Source of the DNA: Ramlibacter agri
GTDB lineage: Bacteria > Pseudomonadota > Gammaproteobacteria > Burkholderiales > Burkholderiaceae_C
Reading direction: 5' to 3'
DNA: 64,000 nt
Assembly: GCF_012927085.1 (NCBI RefSeq)
Contig: NZ_JABBFX010000001.1
Coordinates: 1,550,001-1,614,000, forward strand
Below, piece after piece: positions 28,087 to 36,903 of this stretch; the first letter of the stretch is position 1; each line of letters opens with the position of its first letter. The notes beneath the pieces were generated by a model, which did no database searches, was not told the origin of the DNA, and saw only the letters and a program-made list of their open reading frames with translations. The position numbers were made by a program, and so were the translations under genes.

Positions 28087-29355
28087 ATGAAGAAACTTCT
28101 CGTCGCCACGGCCATGGCCGCCTTGCTGGCCGCCTGCGCCAGCGCACCGACGCATGGCGTGCTGCCCACCGGCTTGGCCGCGGGCGACCATGTGCTCTCG
28201 CCCTTCTACGCCTGGAGCGGCGCGCTGCCGGCGCAGCCGGGTGTGATGCTGCGCAGCGAGCCGCAGCCGCCGCAACCGGAGTTCACCGCGGCCAGCGTGC
28301 AGCAGCGCATCCTCTACACCTCCACCGACGCGCGCTGGCAGTCCGGCGTGCTGCCGGTGAGCGGCACGCTGTACCTGCCCCGGGGCGAGCCGCCGCGCGG
28401 CGGCTGGCCGCTGGTGGCCTGGGCGCACGGCACGCTGGGCGTGGCCGATGCCTGCGCGCCCTCGTGGACGGGGCACCGGCCGCGCGACGCGAGCTATCTC
28501 AATCGCTGGCTGGAACAGGGCTTCGCCGTCGTTGCCACCGACTACCAGGGGCTCGGCGGCCCAGGTCCGCATCCCTATGGTTTCTGGGAAGCGGAAGGGC
28601 GCTCGCTCCTGGATGGTGCCCGCGCAGCGCTCGCAGCCTATCCGGGCCGCATCGCCAACGAGCTGGTCATCACCGGCCAGTCGCAAGGCTCCGGTTCGTC
28701 GATCGGCGCCAGCCGCATCGCGGCGAGCTATGCGCCCGAACTGCGCCTGCGCGCGACCATCGCCACCGGCGTGCTGCCTTCTTTCCCCGATGGCCCGTAC
28801 CAGGCGCCGGAAGCGGCGCCCAGCCCCAACGGGCCGGTGCGCTTCCCGATGCTGCGGCTGGTGGGCGGGTCCATTCCGGATGGCGGCCCGAGCGCGGAGT
28901 CGCTGGTGACGCCGCAGGCGCTGCCCATGCTGCAGATGGCACGCGAGACCTGTGTCGACGAGATGCGCGGCTACGAGCAGCAGCATGGCCTGAACGCCGG
29001 CAACGCGTTCACGCGCGATCCGGCGGCCTTCGATGCCTTGCTGACCAAGACCAGCCAGATGAGCCTGGTGCGCCTGCCGGCGCCGCTGTTCCTGGGCACC
29101 GGCCTGGCCGACCGCACGATCCCGCCGCGGCGCCAGTACGCCGCCGTCGCCGCACTCTGCAAGGCCGGCAATCCGCTGGTGTGGAAGACCTACGCCGGCA
29201 TCACGCACAACGGCGGCGTCAACGCCGCCTTCGACGACGAACTGCGCTTCGTGCGCGGCGTGTTCGCGAACCAACTGCAGGCGAGCAACTGCACGACGAT
29301 TGCCGAACCCGGTGCGCCGCAGGCCGTGACGGCCGGCATCCGCTTCAACGACTGA
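28087..29355 (+). CDS. Secretory-lipase-like lipoprotein
   Basis: 422 aa. The Met at 28087 is preferred over 28081 because GGAG then lies at a normal distance. A lipoprotein signal ends in the lipobox LLAAC. The body matches the LIP/secretory lipase group of alpha/beta hydrolases: WAHGTLGVADACAPS, the nucleophile in ITGQSQGSGSS, an aspartate in GTGLADRTIPP and a histidine in YAGITHNGGVN. It probably hydrolyses an ester at the cell envelope, feeding the hydrolase and receptor encoded before it. Confidence 0.82.
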   Translation: MKKLLVATAMAALLAACASAPTHGVLPTGLAAGDHVLSPFYAWSGALPAQPGVMLRSEPQPPQPEFTAASVQQRILYTSTDARWQSGVLPVSGTLYLPRGEPPRGGWPLVAWAHGTLGVADACAPSWTGHRPRDASYLNRWLEQGFAVVATDYQGLGGPGPHPYGFWEAEGRSLLDGARAALAAYPGRIANELVITGQSQGSGSSIGASRIAASYAPELRLRATIATGVLPSFPDGPYQAPEAAPSPNGPVRFPMLRLVGGSIPDGGPSAESLVTPQALPMLQMARETCVDEMRGYEQQHGLNAGNAFTRDPAAFDALLTKTSQMSLVRLPAPLFLGTGLADRTIPPRRQYAAVAALCKAGNPLVWKTYAGITHNGGVNAAFDDELRFVRGVFANQLQASNCTTIAEPGAPQAVTAGIRFND

Positions 29356-29393
29356 AGCCGTAGCATGGCGGCATCGTCATCGACGGGGCAGCC

Positions 29394-30521
29394 ATGGCCG
29401 ACGGATCCGATCTCGCGCGCTATCGCAGGAACCTGCAGGGTGAGGTGGACGGCGCGTCGCTGTATCGCACGCTCGCGCAGGTGGAGCAGGACCCGCACGT
29501 CGCGGAGGTGTACCGCCGCCTCGCTTCGGTGGAAGACGCCCATGCGGAGCTCTGGCGCCGCCGCATCGAGCAGGCCGGGCAGCAGCCGGGCGCAGCGAGC
29601 GCGAGCTGGCGCACGCGCATGCTCGCCTTCGTGGCGCGGCACTTCGGGCCCGACGCCGTGCTGCCGGTGGTCAACTCGCTGGAGCAGGTGGACAGCGCGC
29701 AGTACGACCGGCAGCCGGAAGCGATCGCCGCGCGGCTGCCGCAGGCGGAGCGTTCGCATGCGCGCATCCTGCAGGCGCTGACCGCGCGCCTGCCTGGCGG
29801 CTTGCCGGGCTCCGTGCTCGAACGGCTGGAAGGCCGGCATCGCAGCGGCGGCAACACCTTGCGCGCCGCGGTGCTGGGCGCCAACGACGGCCTCGTGTCC
29901 AACCTCAGTCTCGTCGCCGGCGTCGCGGGCGCGAACCCGGATACGCATGTCCTCCTCGTCACCGGCCTCGCCGGCATGCTGGCGGGCGCGTGTTCCATGG
30001 CGATGGGCGAATGGCTGTCGGTGACGACCTCGCGCGAGATGCAGCAGTCGCAGATCGCGGCCGAGGCGGAGGAACTGGACCAGGCGCCCGAGGAGGAAAA
30101 GGAGGAGCTCGCGCTGATCTACCAGTCCAAGGGCTTGCCCGAAGCGCAGGCGCAGGCCCTGGCCGACAAGCTGATGGCGAACCGCGACACGGCGCTCGAC
30201 ACGCTGGCGCGCGAGGAGCTGGGCGTCGACCCGCAGGAACTGGGTGGCTCACCCTGGGCCGCTGCGGCGAGTTCCTTCCTGCTGTTCACCGCCGGTTCGC
30301 TGTGCCCGGTGCTGGGACTGGTGATCGCCGACGGCACGCGGGCCTTGTGGCTGTCACTGGCGTTCTCGATCGCGGGCCTGTTCGTCATCGGCGCGGGCAC
30401 CAGCATCTTCACGGGGCGGGGCTGGCTGTTCTCGGGGCTGCGGCAGGCGGTGATCGGTCTCGGTGCGGCCGCAGTGACCTTCGGGTTGGGGCGCTTGATC
30501 GGCGTGAGCCTGGGTGGGTGA
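29394..30521 (+). CDS. Ferritin-like/VIT1 family membrane metal transporter (MbfA-like)
   Basis: 375 aa fusion. Residues about 1-135 form a rubrerythrin/ferritin-like helical domain with metal-ligand candidates (EVDGASLYRTLAQVE, ASVEDAHAELW, QAERSHARI). Residues about 150-375 form a VIT/CCC1 membrane domain (LGANDGLVSNLSLVAGV, ACSMAMGEWLSV, then three C-terminal membrane segments). Proteins of this layout export iron or manganese. No Fur-like site is obvious upstream. It stands alone, 2 kb from the copper-linked bufferin locus. Confidence 0.87.
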   Translation: MADGSDLARYRRNLQGEVDGASLYRTLAQVEQDPHVAEVYRRLASVEDAHAELWRRRIEQAGQQPGAASASWRTRMLAFVARHFGPDAVLPVVNSLEQVDSAQYDRQPEAIAARLPQAERSHARILQALTARLPGGLPGSVLERLEGRHRSGGNTLRAAVLGANDGLVSNLSLVAGVAGANPDTHVLLVTGLAGMLAGACSMAMGEWLSVTTSREMQQSQIAAEAEELDQAPEEEKEELALIYQSKGLPEAQAQALADKLMANRDTALDTLAREELGVDPQELGGSPWAAAASSFLLFTAGSLCPVLGLVIADGTRALWLSLAFSIAGLFVIGAGTSIFTGRGWLFSGLRQAVIGLGAAAVTFGLGRLIGVSLGG

Positions 30522-30545
30522 GCGCCCCGTGCGACACTGGAGCCG

Positions 30546-31730
30546 ATGAAAAGCAGTTGGCTCCCCCTGGCCATCACGCTCGCGATCCAGGCCATGGTGG
30601 CCATGGGCCTGCTCACGCTGCCAGCGATGGCGCCGCGGGTCGCGGACGCGGTCGGCATCTCCGCGGCCTACGTCGGCCTCTACATCGCTTTCGCCTACGC
30701 CGGCGCCATGGCCGCGAGCCTGGCCTCCGGGCCGGCGGTGGCGCGCTACGGCAGCATCCGCGTCAGCCAGGTCGGCTTGCTGGTGTGCGCCCTGGGGCTC
30801 GCGCTGTGCGCGGTGCCCAGCGTGCCGGCGATCGCCGTCGGCGCGCTGCTGGTCGGCCTCGGCTATGGGCCGGTGACGCCGGCCAGCTCGCACCTGCTGG
30901 CTCGCACGACGCCCGCGCATCGCATGTCGCTGGTGTTCTCCGTCAAGCAGACCGGCGTGCCGCTGGGCGGCGCGCTGGCAGGCGCCATCGTGCCGGGCCT
31001 GCAGCAGGTGGCCGGCTGGCAGCAGGCGCTGCTGGCCGTGGCCGTCGCCAACGTGCTGTGCGCGTTGCTGGCGCAGAGCCTGCGCAAGGAGTTCGACGCC
31101 GACCGCGACCCGGCGCGCCGCCTCGGCCTCGGTCAATTCCTGCAGCCGGTGAAGCTGGTGCTCGGGCATCCGCGGCTGCGGCTGCTGGCGGCCTGCTCCT
31201 TCGTGTTCTCGATCGTGCAGCTGTCGCTGACGACCTATCTCGTCACCTTCCTCACCGACAGCCTGGCCTACGGCCTGGTCGCGGCCGGCTTCGTGCTGGC
31301 CGCTTCGCAGGTGGGCGCCGTCATCGGTCGCGTGCTGTGGGGCTGGGTGGCCGATCGCTGGCTGGGGGCGCGCCGCATGCTGGCATTGCTGGCCGCGATC
31401 ATGGCGTTGTCGGCGCTGGCGACGGCGCTGCTGCAGCCACAGGTGCCGGGCATCCTCGTCGTCGCAGTGCTGGTGGTGTTCGGCGCTTCTGCGATCGGCT
31501 GGAACGGCGTGTATCTCGCCGAAGTGGCGCGCCAGGCACCGGCGGGGCAGGCGGGCATCGCCACCGGCGGCACGCTGGCCATCACCTTCCTCGGCGTGGT
31601 GCTGGGGCCGCCGGTGTTCGGCGCGATCTCCGGGCTGGCGGGCAGCTACCGCGTGGGCTATGCGGCGCTCGCCCTTCCGCTGGTCGCGTGCGGCTGGGTG
31701 CTGCTGCGGCAGGCGCGGGCTGAGCTTTAG
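30546..31730 (+). CDS. Major facilitator superfamily transporter
   Basis: 394 aa with twelve predicted membrane segments; the loop after TM2 and the cytoplasmic loop after TM6 ([14 protein letters not shown]) are recognisable. It resembles cyanate/nitrate-type or drug MFS carriers (CynX-like), but the substrate is not identifiable. Its stop overlaps the convergent doxX stop by three bases. Confidence 0.85.
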   Translation: MKSSWLPLAITLAIQAMVAMGLLTLPAMAPRVADAVGISAAYVGLYIAFAYAGAMAASLASGPAVARYGSIRVSQVGLLVCALGLALCAVPSVPAIAVGALLVGLGYGPVTPASSHLLARTTPAHRMSLVFSVKQTGVPLGGALAGAIVPGLQQVAGWQQALLAVAVANVLCALLAQSLRKEFDADRDPARRLGLGQFLQPVKLVLGHPRLRLLAACSFVFSIVQLSLTTYLVTFLTDSLAYGLVAAGFVLAASQVGAVIGRVLWGWVADRWLGARRMLALLAAIMALSALATALLQPQVPGILVVAVLVVFGASAIGWNGVYLAEVARQAPAGQAGIATGGTLAITFLGVVLGPPVFGAISGLAGSYRVGYAALALPLVACGWVLLRQARAEL

Positions 31731-32206
31731 TCCAGGCGCAGCCAGCGATCCAGCGCCAGGCGCCCGCCGCCGCGCCCGAGCAGGTACAGCAGCAGGCCGG
31801 CCCACGACAGGTGCGTCGGCCAGGCATCGGGATAGACGAACACTTCGATGACGACGGTCATCCCCAGCAGCGCCGCCGCGGAGAAGCGGGTGGCGAGCCC
31901 CAGCACGAGCAGCAGCGGGAACAGGTGTTCCGCGTAGGCCGCCGCATGCGCCGCGATGTCGGGCGGCACCAGCGGCAGGCGGTACTCGCTGCGGAACAGC
32001 TCGATGGCGCCGGGCGTCACGCGCAGGAAGCCTTCCACCTTCGTGCGGCCGGACTGGAAGAAGAGGGCCGCGATCGCGAGGCGCGCGACCAGCGCCAGCA
32101 AGTCGTGCGAGATGTGCCGTGACAGCGCCGCCTTGATCCGCTCCCAGCGCGAGCGCAGCAGGGACGGGGCGGTGGCGGGCAGCGTGGAAACGAGCTGGTT
32201 CTGCAT
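31727..32206 (-). CDS. DoxX family membrane protein of the bufferin operon
   Basis: 159 aa from [15 protein letters not shown]; the longer frame is antisense to bufC. Four membrane segments and the DoxX pattern [18 protein letters not shown] are visible. In bufferin operons a DoxX protein often follows BufC, and its function there is uncertain (redox or export support has been suggested). It starts two bases after the bufC stop, so it is the last gene of bufA-bufB-bufC-doxX. Confidence 0.85.
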   Translation of the reverse strand: MQNQLVSTLPATAPSLLRSRWERIKAALSRHISHDLLALVARLAIAALFFQSGRTKVEGFLRVTPGAIELFRSEYRLPLVPPDIAAHAAAYAEHLFPLLLVLGLATRFSAAALLGMTVVIEVFVYPDAWPTHLSWAGLLLYLLGRGGGRLALDRWLRLD

Positions 32207-32208
32207 GG

Positions 32209-32925
32209 CTAACTCCGGGTGAAGGCGCCCGCCTGCAGCAGTTGCTGCAGCAGGGCTGCAAGGTTGATGCGCGCGTCGAGGTCCAGGCAGTGCTGCGCGG
32301 CGTCGCCCAGCGTGGAGCCATGGGCGCAGGCGTCGAGGAAAGCGCAGCCCGCATGGGAAAGGGGGCGCCAGCGCACGTCGCCTTCCGGCCGCGTGAGCAG
32401 CACGCCATCGCCCTGCCACGCGAAGTCGGCGTCGCTGCCATCGCGGTTGCGCGACCAGATGCCGGCGACGGGCAGCTCGTCGAACCAGAGCCAGCGCGCG
32501 GCCGGGTGGGGCTGAAGCACCTGCGCGCCCAAGGCTTCGGGCGACAGCCCGGCCAGTTCGCCGGCATCGAGCACGGGCGCATCGGCCGCGGCGTGGCTGG
32601 CGCGCCAGAGGGCGTCGAGCCGGGCGATGCCGGCCAGCCAGGGCAGGTCCGCCGTCGTCGGCAGCGCCTGCAGGAAGGCGGGGAAAGCGTCGTCGCCATA
32701 GAGCAGCAGCCGGCCGTCCTGCGGCGGATGCGAGCGCGCGAAGCCGCCGGCGGCCGAGCGGAACCACTCGCCGCCCACCAGCCGCAGGACGGTGGGGAAG
32801 TTCGCCTCGAGCGCATCGATGCAGCCCTGGGCCACGGTGTTGCGATACACCGCGAAGCCCGGCTGCGTTGCGAGCTCCGTGCCGGCGAGCAAGGCCTGCG
32901 CGAACTGCTGCTGGAAGCTGCTCAT
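32209..32925 (-). CDS. bufC: BufC/HvfC-type partner protein (DUF2063 N-terminal domain)
   Basis: 238 aa. The N-terminal half has the DUF2063 pattern ([39 protein letters not shown]). Such proteins act as partner of the MNIO enzyme, recognising the precursor peptide so that its cysteines can be modified. The start overlaps the bufB stop by four bases. Older annotations call the domain DNA-binding, which the MNIO context contradicts. Confidence 0.85.
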   Translation of the reverse strand: MSSFQQQFAQALLAGTELATQPGFAVYRNTVAQGCIDALEANFPTVLRLVGGEWFRSAAGGFARSHPPQDGRLLLYGDDAFPAFLQALPTTADLPWLAGIARLDALWRASHAAADAPVLDAGELAGLSPEALGAQVLQPHPAARWLWFDELPVAGIWSRNRDGSDADFAWQGDGVLLTRPEGDVRWRPLSHAGCAFLDACAHGSTLGDAAQHCLDLDARINLAALLQQLLQAGAFTRS

Positions 32926-33755
32926 GCCGGTACTCCGCATTCCAGGATGTCCTGGGCGATGTTCCGCTCCGCCAGCAACTCGCTCCAGGGCGGCAAGTTG
33001 GCGTCGCGTTCCAGCAGGGTGGGGCGCGGGCCGGCGCGCTCGATGAAGCGCCGGTACAGCGACCACACGGCGGGCGCCACCGGCGCGTCGTGCGAGTCGA
33101 CCAGCAGCGCTTCGCCCAGCGCGGGATCGGGCGTGTGGCCGGCGACGTGCAGCTCGCTCACGAGCGGCGCGGGAAAGCGGTCGATCCATGCGCCGGCATC
33201 GAAGCCGAGATTGCGCGCCGACACATGCACGTTGTTCACGTCCAGCAGCAGCGTGCAGCCGGTGCGCCGCGCCAGTTCGGCCAGGAAATCGATCTCGTCC
33301 CACGTGTGCCCGGGAAGCCGGAGGTAGTGGCTGGGGTTCTCGATGGCGATGGTCCGCCCCAGCACTTCCTGCGTGCGTGCGACGCGCGAGGCGATGCGCT
33401 GCAGCGCTTCGGTCGTGCGCGGGAAAGGCAGCAGATCGGGCAGCCAGCCGCCTTCGAACCGGGACCACGCCAGGTGCTCCGACACCAGCGCCGGCTGGAG
33501 GCGCCGCGCCAGCGCGGCCAGCCGCCGCAGGTGCGCGGCGTCCAGCTCGCATTCGCCGGCCAGCGACAGCGACACGCCGTGCAGCGACAGCGGATGCCGC
33601 TCGCGCACCGCCTCCAGCAGCGCCAGGCGCGGGCCGCCGTCCACGAGGTAGTTCTCGGGATGGACCTCGAACCAGAGCCCGGCTGCGTTGGCCTGCAAGG
33701 CCTCGGCGAAGTGCCCGGGCTTCAGGCCCAGGCCGGCGGCCAGCGCTTGCGCCAT
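32922..33755 (-). CDS. bufB: MNIO-family peptide-modifying oxygenase (DUF692, BufB)
   Basis: 277 aa multinuclear non-heme iron oxidase. Characteristic metal-site segments are [63 protein letters not shown] and [10 protein letters not shown], together supplying the histidines, glutamates, asparagine and aspartate that bind two or three irons. MNIOs convert cysteines of precursor peptides to heterocyclic thiooxazole-type groups. It lies nine bases after bufA and overlaps bufC, so its substrate should be the BufA peptide. Confidence 0.92.
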   Translation of the reverse strand: MAQALAAGLGLKPGHFAEALQANAAGLWFEVHPENYLVDGGPRLALLEAVRERHPLSLHGVSLSLAGECELDAAHLRRLAALARRLQPALVSEHLAWSRFEGGWLPDLLPFPRTTEALQRIASRVARTQEVLGRTIAIENPSHYLRLPGHTWDEIDFLAELARRTGCTLLLDVNNVHVSARNLGFDAGAWIDRFPAPLVSELHVAGHTPDPALGEALLVDSHDAPVAPAVWSLYRRFIERAGPRPTLLERDANLPPWSELLAERNIAQDILECGVPA

Positions 33756-33764
33756 GACGAAGCC

Positions 33765-34070
33765 TCAGGACTTCAGCGGCGACAGCGAGCCCATGCCCTT
33801 GGGCGTGCGCATGGTGGTGCAGGTGCCGGCTGGCACGTTCTTCCAGGCATTGCCCTGGTAGTCCATCTTCGCCGTGCCGGCGCAGGTGGTGCCGGCGCCG
33901 GCCCTGCAGTCGTTCTGGCCGGCCATGGAGACGCCGTAGCACTTCTCGACGGCGGGCTTCGCGTCGGCCATGGGCTTGGCGCCTTCCATGGGCTGGGTCT
34001 GCGCCAGGGCGACGCCAGCGGCGAGGGCGCCCAGGGCAAGGGCGGAGGCGGCGATGCGGCGGGTGGTCAT
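33765..34070 (-). CDS. bufA: Bufferin precursor peptide (BufA1 type, DUF2282)
   Basis: 101 aa. A cleavable signal peptide ([24 protein letters not shown]) is followed by a spacer and the DUF2282 core with [15 protein letters not shown]. Four cysteines remain after export: C44, C55, C63 and C84. The family is a ribosomal peptide metallophore that, after MNIO modification of core cysteines, binds copper in the periplasm. It is first in its operon and is driven by a GTAACC-N16-CGAA promoter facing it. Which cysteines are modified cannot be read from sequence. Confidence 0.9.
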   Translation of the reverse strand: MTTRRIAASALALGALAAGVALAQTQPMEGAKPMADAKPAVEKCYGVSMAGQNDCRAGAGTTCAGTAKMDYQGNAWKNVPAGTCTTMRTPKGMGSLSPLKS

Positions 34071-34126
34071 GAGGGTCTCTCCTGTGGTCGGGTTGGATGG
34101 ATGGCTGCGATGCAACCGCATCCTTA

Positions 34127-34152
34127 TTCGCAATGCCGGTGGCGCCGGTTAC
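34127..34152 (-). promoter_or_regulatory. SigF-type ECF promoter for bufABC-doxX
   Basis: On the minus strand GTAACC (34152-34147) is followed after exactly 16 bases by CGAA (34130-34127). The bufA start is 57 bases downstream of the -10 element. The same arrangement faces the sigma gene on the other strand, so both are expected to be read by the ECF sigma factor encoded alongside. Confidence 0.75.
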
Positions 34153-34195
34153 AGCGCCACGCCAAAATGGCCCCACCAAATTTTTTCGTCCCGCT

Positions 34196-34221
34196 GTAAC
34201 CGGCGGGTGCTCCCGTCCGAA
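34196..34221 (+). promoter_or_regulatory. SigF-type ECF autoregulatory promoter
   Basis: GTAACC (34196-34201) and CGAA (34218-34221) are separated by exactly 16 bases, identical in form and spacing to the minus-strand copy serving bufA. The message would begin only about ten bases before the sigma-factor ATG, leaving a very short leader. Confidence 0.75.
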
Positions 34222-34238
34222 TCACTCCAAGCAGAAGG

Positions 34239-34793
34239 ATGGCGACAAGCGAAGTCGAGGCGGAATTGCACGAGCTGTTCGTGCGCGGCCAGGCCGGCGA
34301 TGCGGCGGCGTACCACGCCTTCCTGCGCCGCCTGGGCGCGCACTTGCGCGCGTACCTCGGCCGCCGCCTGTTCGGCTGGCCCGATGAAGTGGAAGACCTC
34401 GTCCAGGAGTGCCTGCTCGCGATGCACAACCAGCGCCACACCTACCAGCCGGAGCAGCCGCTGACCGCATGGGTGCATGCGATCGCGCGCTACAAGCTGA
34501 TCGACCTGCTGCGCGCCAAGTCCGTGCGCGAGGACCTGCACGAGCCGCTGGACGACGAGCTGCCGGTGTTCGCCGAATCGGTGGAGGAGGCAGGCGATGC
34601 GCGCCGCGACCTCGCCGGCCTGCTGGCCACCTTGCCGGAGCGGCACCGCCTGCCCATCGTGCACGTCAAGCTGGAAGGCCGTTCGGTGGCCGAGACGGCG
34701 CAGCTGACCGGGATGTCCGAATCGGCGGTGAAGGTAGGCATCCACCGCGGGCTGAAGGCGCTGGCCGCGAAGCTGGGGAGGCCTGCGACATGA
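34239..34793 (+). CDS. sigF: ECF RNA polymerase sigma factor (SigF type)
   Basis: 184 aa ECF sigma. Region 2 has [26 protein letters not shown] and the helix [16 protein letters not shown]; region 4 has [41 protein letters not shown]. It overlaps the following anti-sigma gene by ATGA and is divergent from the bufferin operon. Promoters matching one another exactly precede both operons, so it very likely activates itself and the metallophore genes. A short purine stretch abuts the ATG. Confidence 0.9.
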   Translation: MATSEVEAELHELFVRGQAGDAAAYHAFLRRLGAHLRAYLGRRLFGWPDEVEDLVQECLLAMHNQRHTYQPEQPLTAWVHAIARYKLIDLLRAKSVREDLHEPLDDELPVFAESVEEAGDARRDLAGLLATLPERHRLPIVHVKLEGRSVAETAQLTGMSESAVKVGIHRGLKALAAKLGRPAT

Positions 34794-35434
34794 AGACCGA
34801 AGACCTCATCGCGCTGCTGGCCGCGCAGGCCCAGCCGGTGCCGCGCCACGCCGCGCGCCGCGCGCTGGCGCTGGCGCTGCTGGCTGGCCTGCCGCTGTCC
34901 TTGGCGCTGATGCTGGCCGGCTATGGCTTGCGCCCGGGCCTGGCCGCGAGCCTGGTGCAGCAGCCGATGGCGCTGCTGAAGCTGCTGCTGCCGGCCCTGG
35001 TGGCAGTGGCGGGCTTCGTGGCCATCGAGCGACTGGCGCGTCCCGGCGTGCCGGTGCGGCGCGCATTCTGGGGCGTCGTGCTGCCGCTGCTGCTGCTTTG
35101 GATTCTCGGTCTCGCCGCCTGGCTGGGTGCACCGGCCGCGGAGCGCCCGGAGCTGCTGTGGGGCCGCACCTGGCGGACCTGCGCGCTGAGCATTTCGTGG
35201 ATCGCGCTGCCGGTGTTCGCCGCTTCCTTGCTGGCGCTGCGCGGCCTCGCCCCCACCCGGCCGGCACTGGCCGGGGCAGCGGCAGGCGTGCTGGCCGCCG
35301 GCAGCGGCGCAGCCGTGTACGCGCTGCATTGTCCGGAGCTGGCCGCGCCCTTCCTGGCCATCTGGTACGTGCTGGGGATGGCGATTCCGGTGGCCGCGGG
35401 CGCCTGGCTGGGACCGCGCGTGCTGCGCTGGTAG
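34790..35434 (+). CDS. nrsF: NrsF-type integral membrane anti-sigma factor (DUF1109)
   Basis: 214 aa with a short cytoplasmic N-terminus ([20 protein letters not shown]) and six hydrophobic segments, the DUF1109/NrsF layout. The N-terminus would hold the sigma factor at the membrane. C131 (WRTCALS) and C181 (ALHCPEL) are the only cysteines; they face the periplasmic ends of segments and are the metal-sensing pair known from the Caulobacter homologue. Copper or another thiophilic metal would release the sigma factor and switch on the bufferin operon. Confidence 0.87.
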   Translation: MKTEDLIALLAAQAQPVPRHAARRALALALLAGLPLSLALMLAGYGLRPGLAASLVQQPMALLKLLLPALVAVAGFVAIERLARPGVPVRRAFWGVVLPLLLLWILGLAAWLGAPAAERPELLWGRTWRTCALSISWIALPVFAASLLALRGLAPTRPALAGAAAGVLAAGSGAAVYALHCPELAAPFLAIWYVLGMAIPVAAGAWLGPRVLRW

Positions 35435-35441
35435 TCGGGCC

Positions 35442-36584
35442 TTACGCGGCGAGCGGACGCCGCTTCCTGGCGACCGTGCGCTTCTTGCCGCCGCGCTTGC
35501 TGCGATAGAGCTGCAGCCCGAACACGCCCAGCGCCACGGCGGTCCCGCCGATGGCCGAACCCAGCTTGGCCACGTGCTTCATGTGCGCGATCTTCGGCGG
35601 CGCTTCGACTTCGATGCGGTGCCGGGTTTCCTCCAGCCGCGCCATGGCGGGTGAGGTGGCCACCGGATGCGCCGCATCTTCGGCGCCCTTCGCCGGCGGC
35701 GCCGCATTCACCGCGCCAGCTCCGGCCGATTGCAGCGACCCGTGCTCCTGCGCGTACAGCTTGGTGAACTCCGCACCCAGCAGGAAGATCTGCGCCGCGT
35801 AGTACACCCACGCGATCAGCACGACGAGCGAGCCGGCGGCCGCGAAGGACTGGCTCATGCTGCTCTTGCCGAGGTACAGGCCGATCAGGAACTTGCCGAT
35901 CTCGAACAGGATGGCGGTGGCGAAGGCGCCGAACCAGACGTCGCGCCAGGCGATGCGCACGCTGGGCAGCATCTTGTAGATGACGGCGAACAGCAAGGTC
36001 GTCACCCCCAGCGACACGCAGACGTTGAGGACCTGCCCCAGCACCTCGGCGCCGGGCACCAGCTGGCCGGTCCACGAACCTACCGCTGCGAGCGCGGCGC
36101 TGAGCGCGAGCGACACCATCAGCAGGAACACCAATGCCAGGATCACGCCGAACGACAGCAGCCGGCTGCGCAGGATGTTCCAGATGCCGCTGGGCTTCTG
36201 CGACTCGGGCACTTGCCAGATGCGATCCAGCGAAATCTGCAGCTGCGTGAACACGGACGTGGCGCCGATCGCCAGCACGACGACGCTGATGATTCCCGCC
36301 ACCAGGCCCTGGTGCGTGTCGCTCGATGCGGCCACCATGCTCTGCACGAAGGTCGCGCCCTGCTCGCCGACGAGCCCGCGCATTTGCGTGACGATCTGCC
36401 CGGTGACGGCGTCGTGGCCGAACACCGCCCCCGCGACCGCGATCGCGATCACCAGCAACGGCGCCATCGAGAACACCGTGTAGTAGGCGATCGCCGCGCC
36501 CATGCTGGGCGCGTCATCGTCGGACCAGGATTTCCCCGCCTGCACGAACAGGTGGGCGAGACGGCGGGGGTTTGGTTTGTCCAT
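35442..36584 (-). CDS. YihY/BrkB family inner-membrane protein
   Basis: 380 aa from MDKPNPRRLAHLFVQAG; the longer frame runs into a repeat region. Six to seven membrane segments carry the family motifs MGAAIAYYTVFSMAPLLVIA, ATSVFTQLQISLDRIW and VLIAWVYYAAQIFLLGAEFTKLYA. The family was once called RNase BN by error; the function is unknown and may be transport. A charged C-terminal extension of about 90 residues ends in a lysine/arginine-rich tail after one more hydrophobic segment. It is convergent with nrsF. Confidence 0.85.
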   Translation of the reverse strand: MDKPNPRRLAHLFVQAGKSWSDDDAPSMGAAIAYYTVFSMAPLLVIAIAVAGAVFGHDAVTGQIVTQMRGLVGEQGATFVQSMVAASSDTHQGLVAGIISVVVLAIGATSVFTQLQISLDRIWQVPESQKPSGIWNILRSRLLSFGVILALVFLLMVSLALSAALAAVGSWTGQLVPGAEVLGQVLNVCVSLGVTTLLFAVIYKMLPSVRIAWRDVWFGAFATAILFEIGKFLIGLYLGKSSMSQSFAAAGSLVVLIAWVYYAAQIFLLGAEFTKLYAQEHGSLQSAGAGAVNAAPPAKGAEDAAHPVATSPAMARLEETRHRIEVEAPPKIAHMKHVAKLGSAIGGTAVALGVFGLQLYRSKRGGKKRTVARKRRPLAA

Positions 36585-36903
36585 GGCGAAACCAAGCGTC
36601 CCACCGGCTTGCCGATGCGCCTGTGGGCGGGCGCTGGCGCGGACCGTCAGAGGCTTTCCCGATCGCGCGCAGTGGCCGAGGCACGCGCGGCCGCGCGCAT
36701 AGCACGAGGCACGCGCGGCCGCGCGCATAGCACGTCCGCAGCCGGATGTCGAATGGTCAGGCTCCGCTCAGGCATATCCCGAGCGCCGCGCTGCGTCTCC
36801 CAAATGCTGTCACGGACCCGTCATGGCTGCTGCCGAGACTTCGGCGCGCTCGCACTCGTCTGCGGGCATTGCCCATCCAACACTCCCGAACAACAGGATG
36901 CCC
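36585..36903. other. 319-bp intergenic region between divergent yihY and phosphoesterase genes
   Basis: The region contains no convincing gene. It holds a perfect 28-bp tandem duplication (36678-36733) and, nearer the phosphoesterase, a short stretch with ordinary composition (about 36740-36897) where promoters would be expected, though no clear sigma-70 boxes were seen. Confidence 0.6.
36678..36733. repeat. Perfect 28-bp tandem duplication with internal palindrome
   Basis: Units 36678-36705 and 36706-36733 are identical, beginning GAGGCACG and ending CATAGCAC. Each contains the 14-bp palindrome CGCGCGGCCGCGCG. Two palindromes in tandem would make either a pair of regulator sites or two strong hairpins. 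There is no third copy and no spacer, so it is not a CRISPR. Confidence 0.85.

Noticed and set aside
31727..32767. 346-codon reading of the DoxX gene
   Set aside because: The upstream part lies antisense-frame within bufC and is arginine/alanine-rich; the DoxX protein starts at [10 protein letters not shown] (32206).
32209..32925. BufC as a DNA-binding regulator
   Set aside because: The DUF2063 label 'putative DNA-binding' is historical; next to an MNIO and a precursor peptide its role is as modification partner, and no helix-turn-helix is evident.
36678..36733. Mini CRISPR (two 28-bp repeats)
   Set aside because: The units abut directly with no spacer between them, and no cas gene is present.
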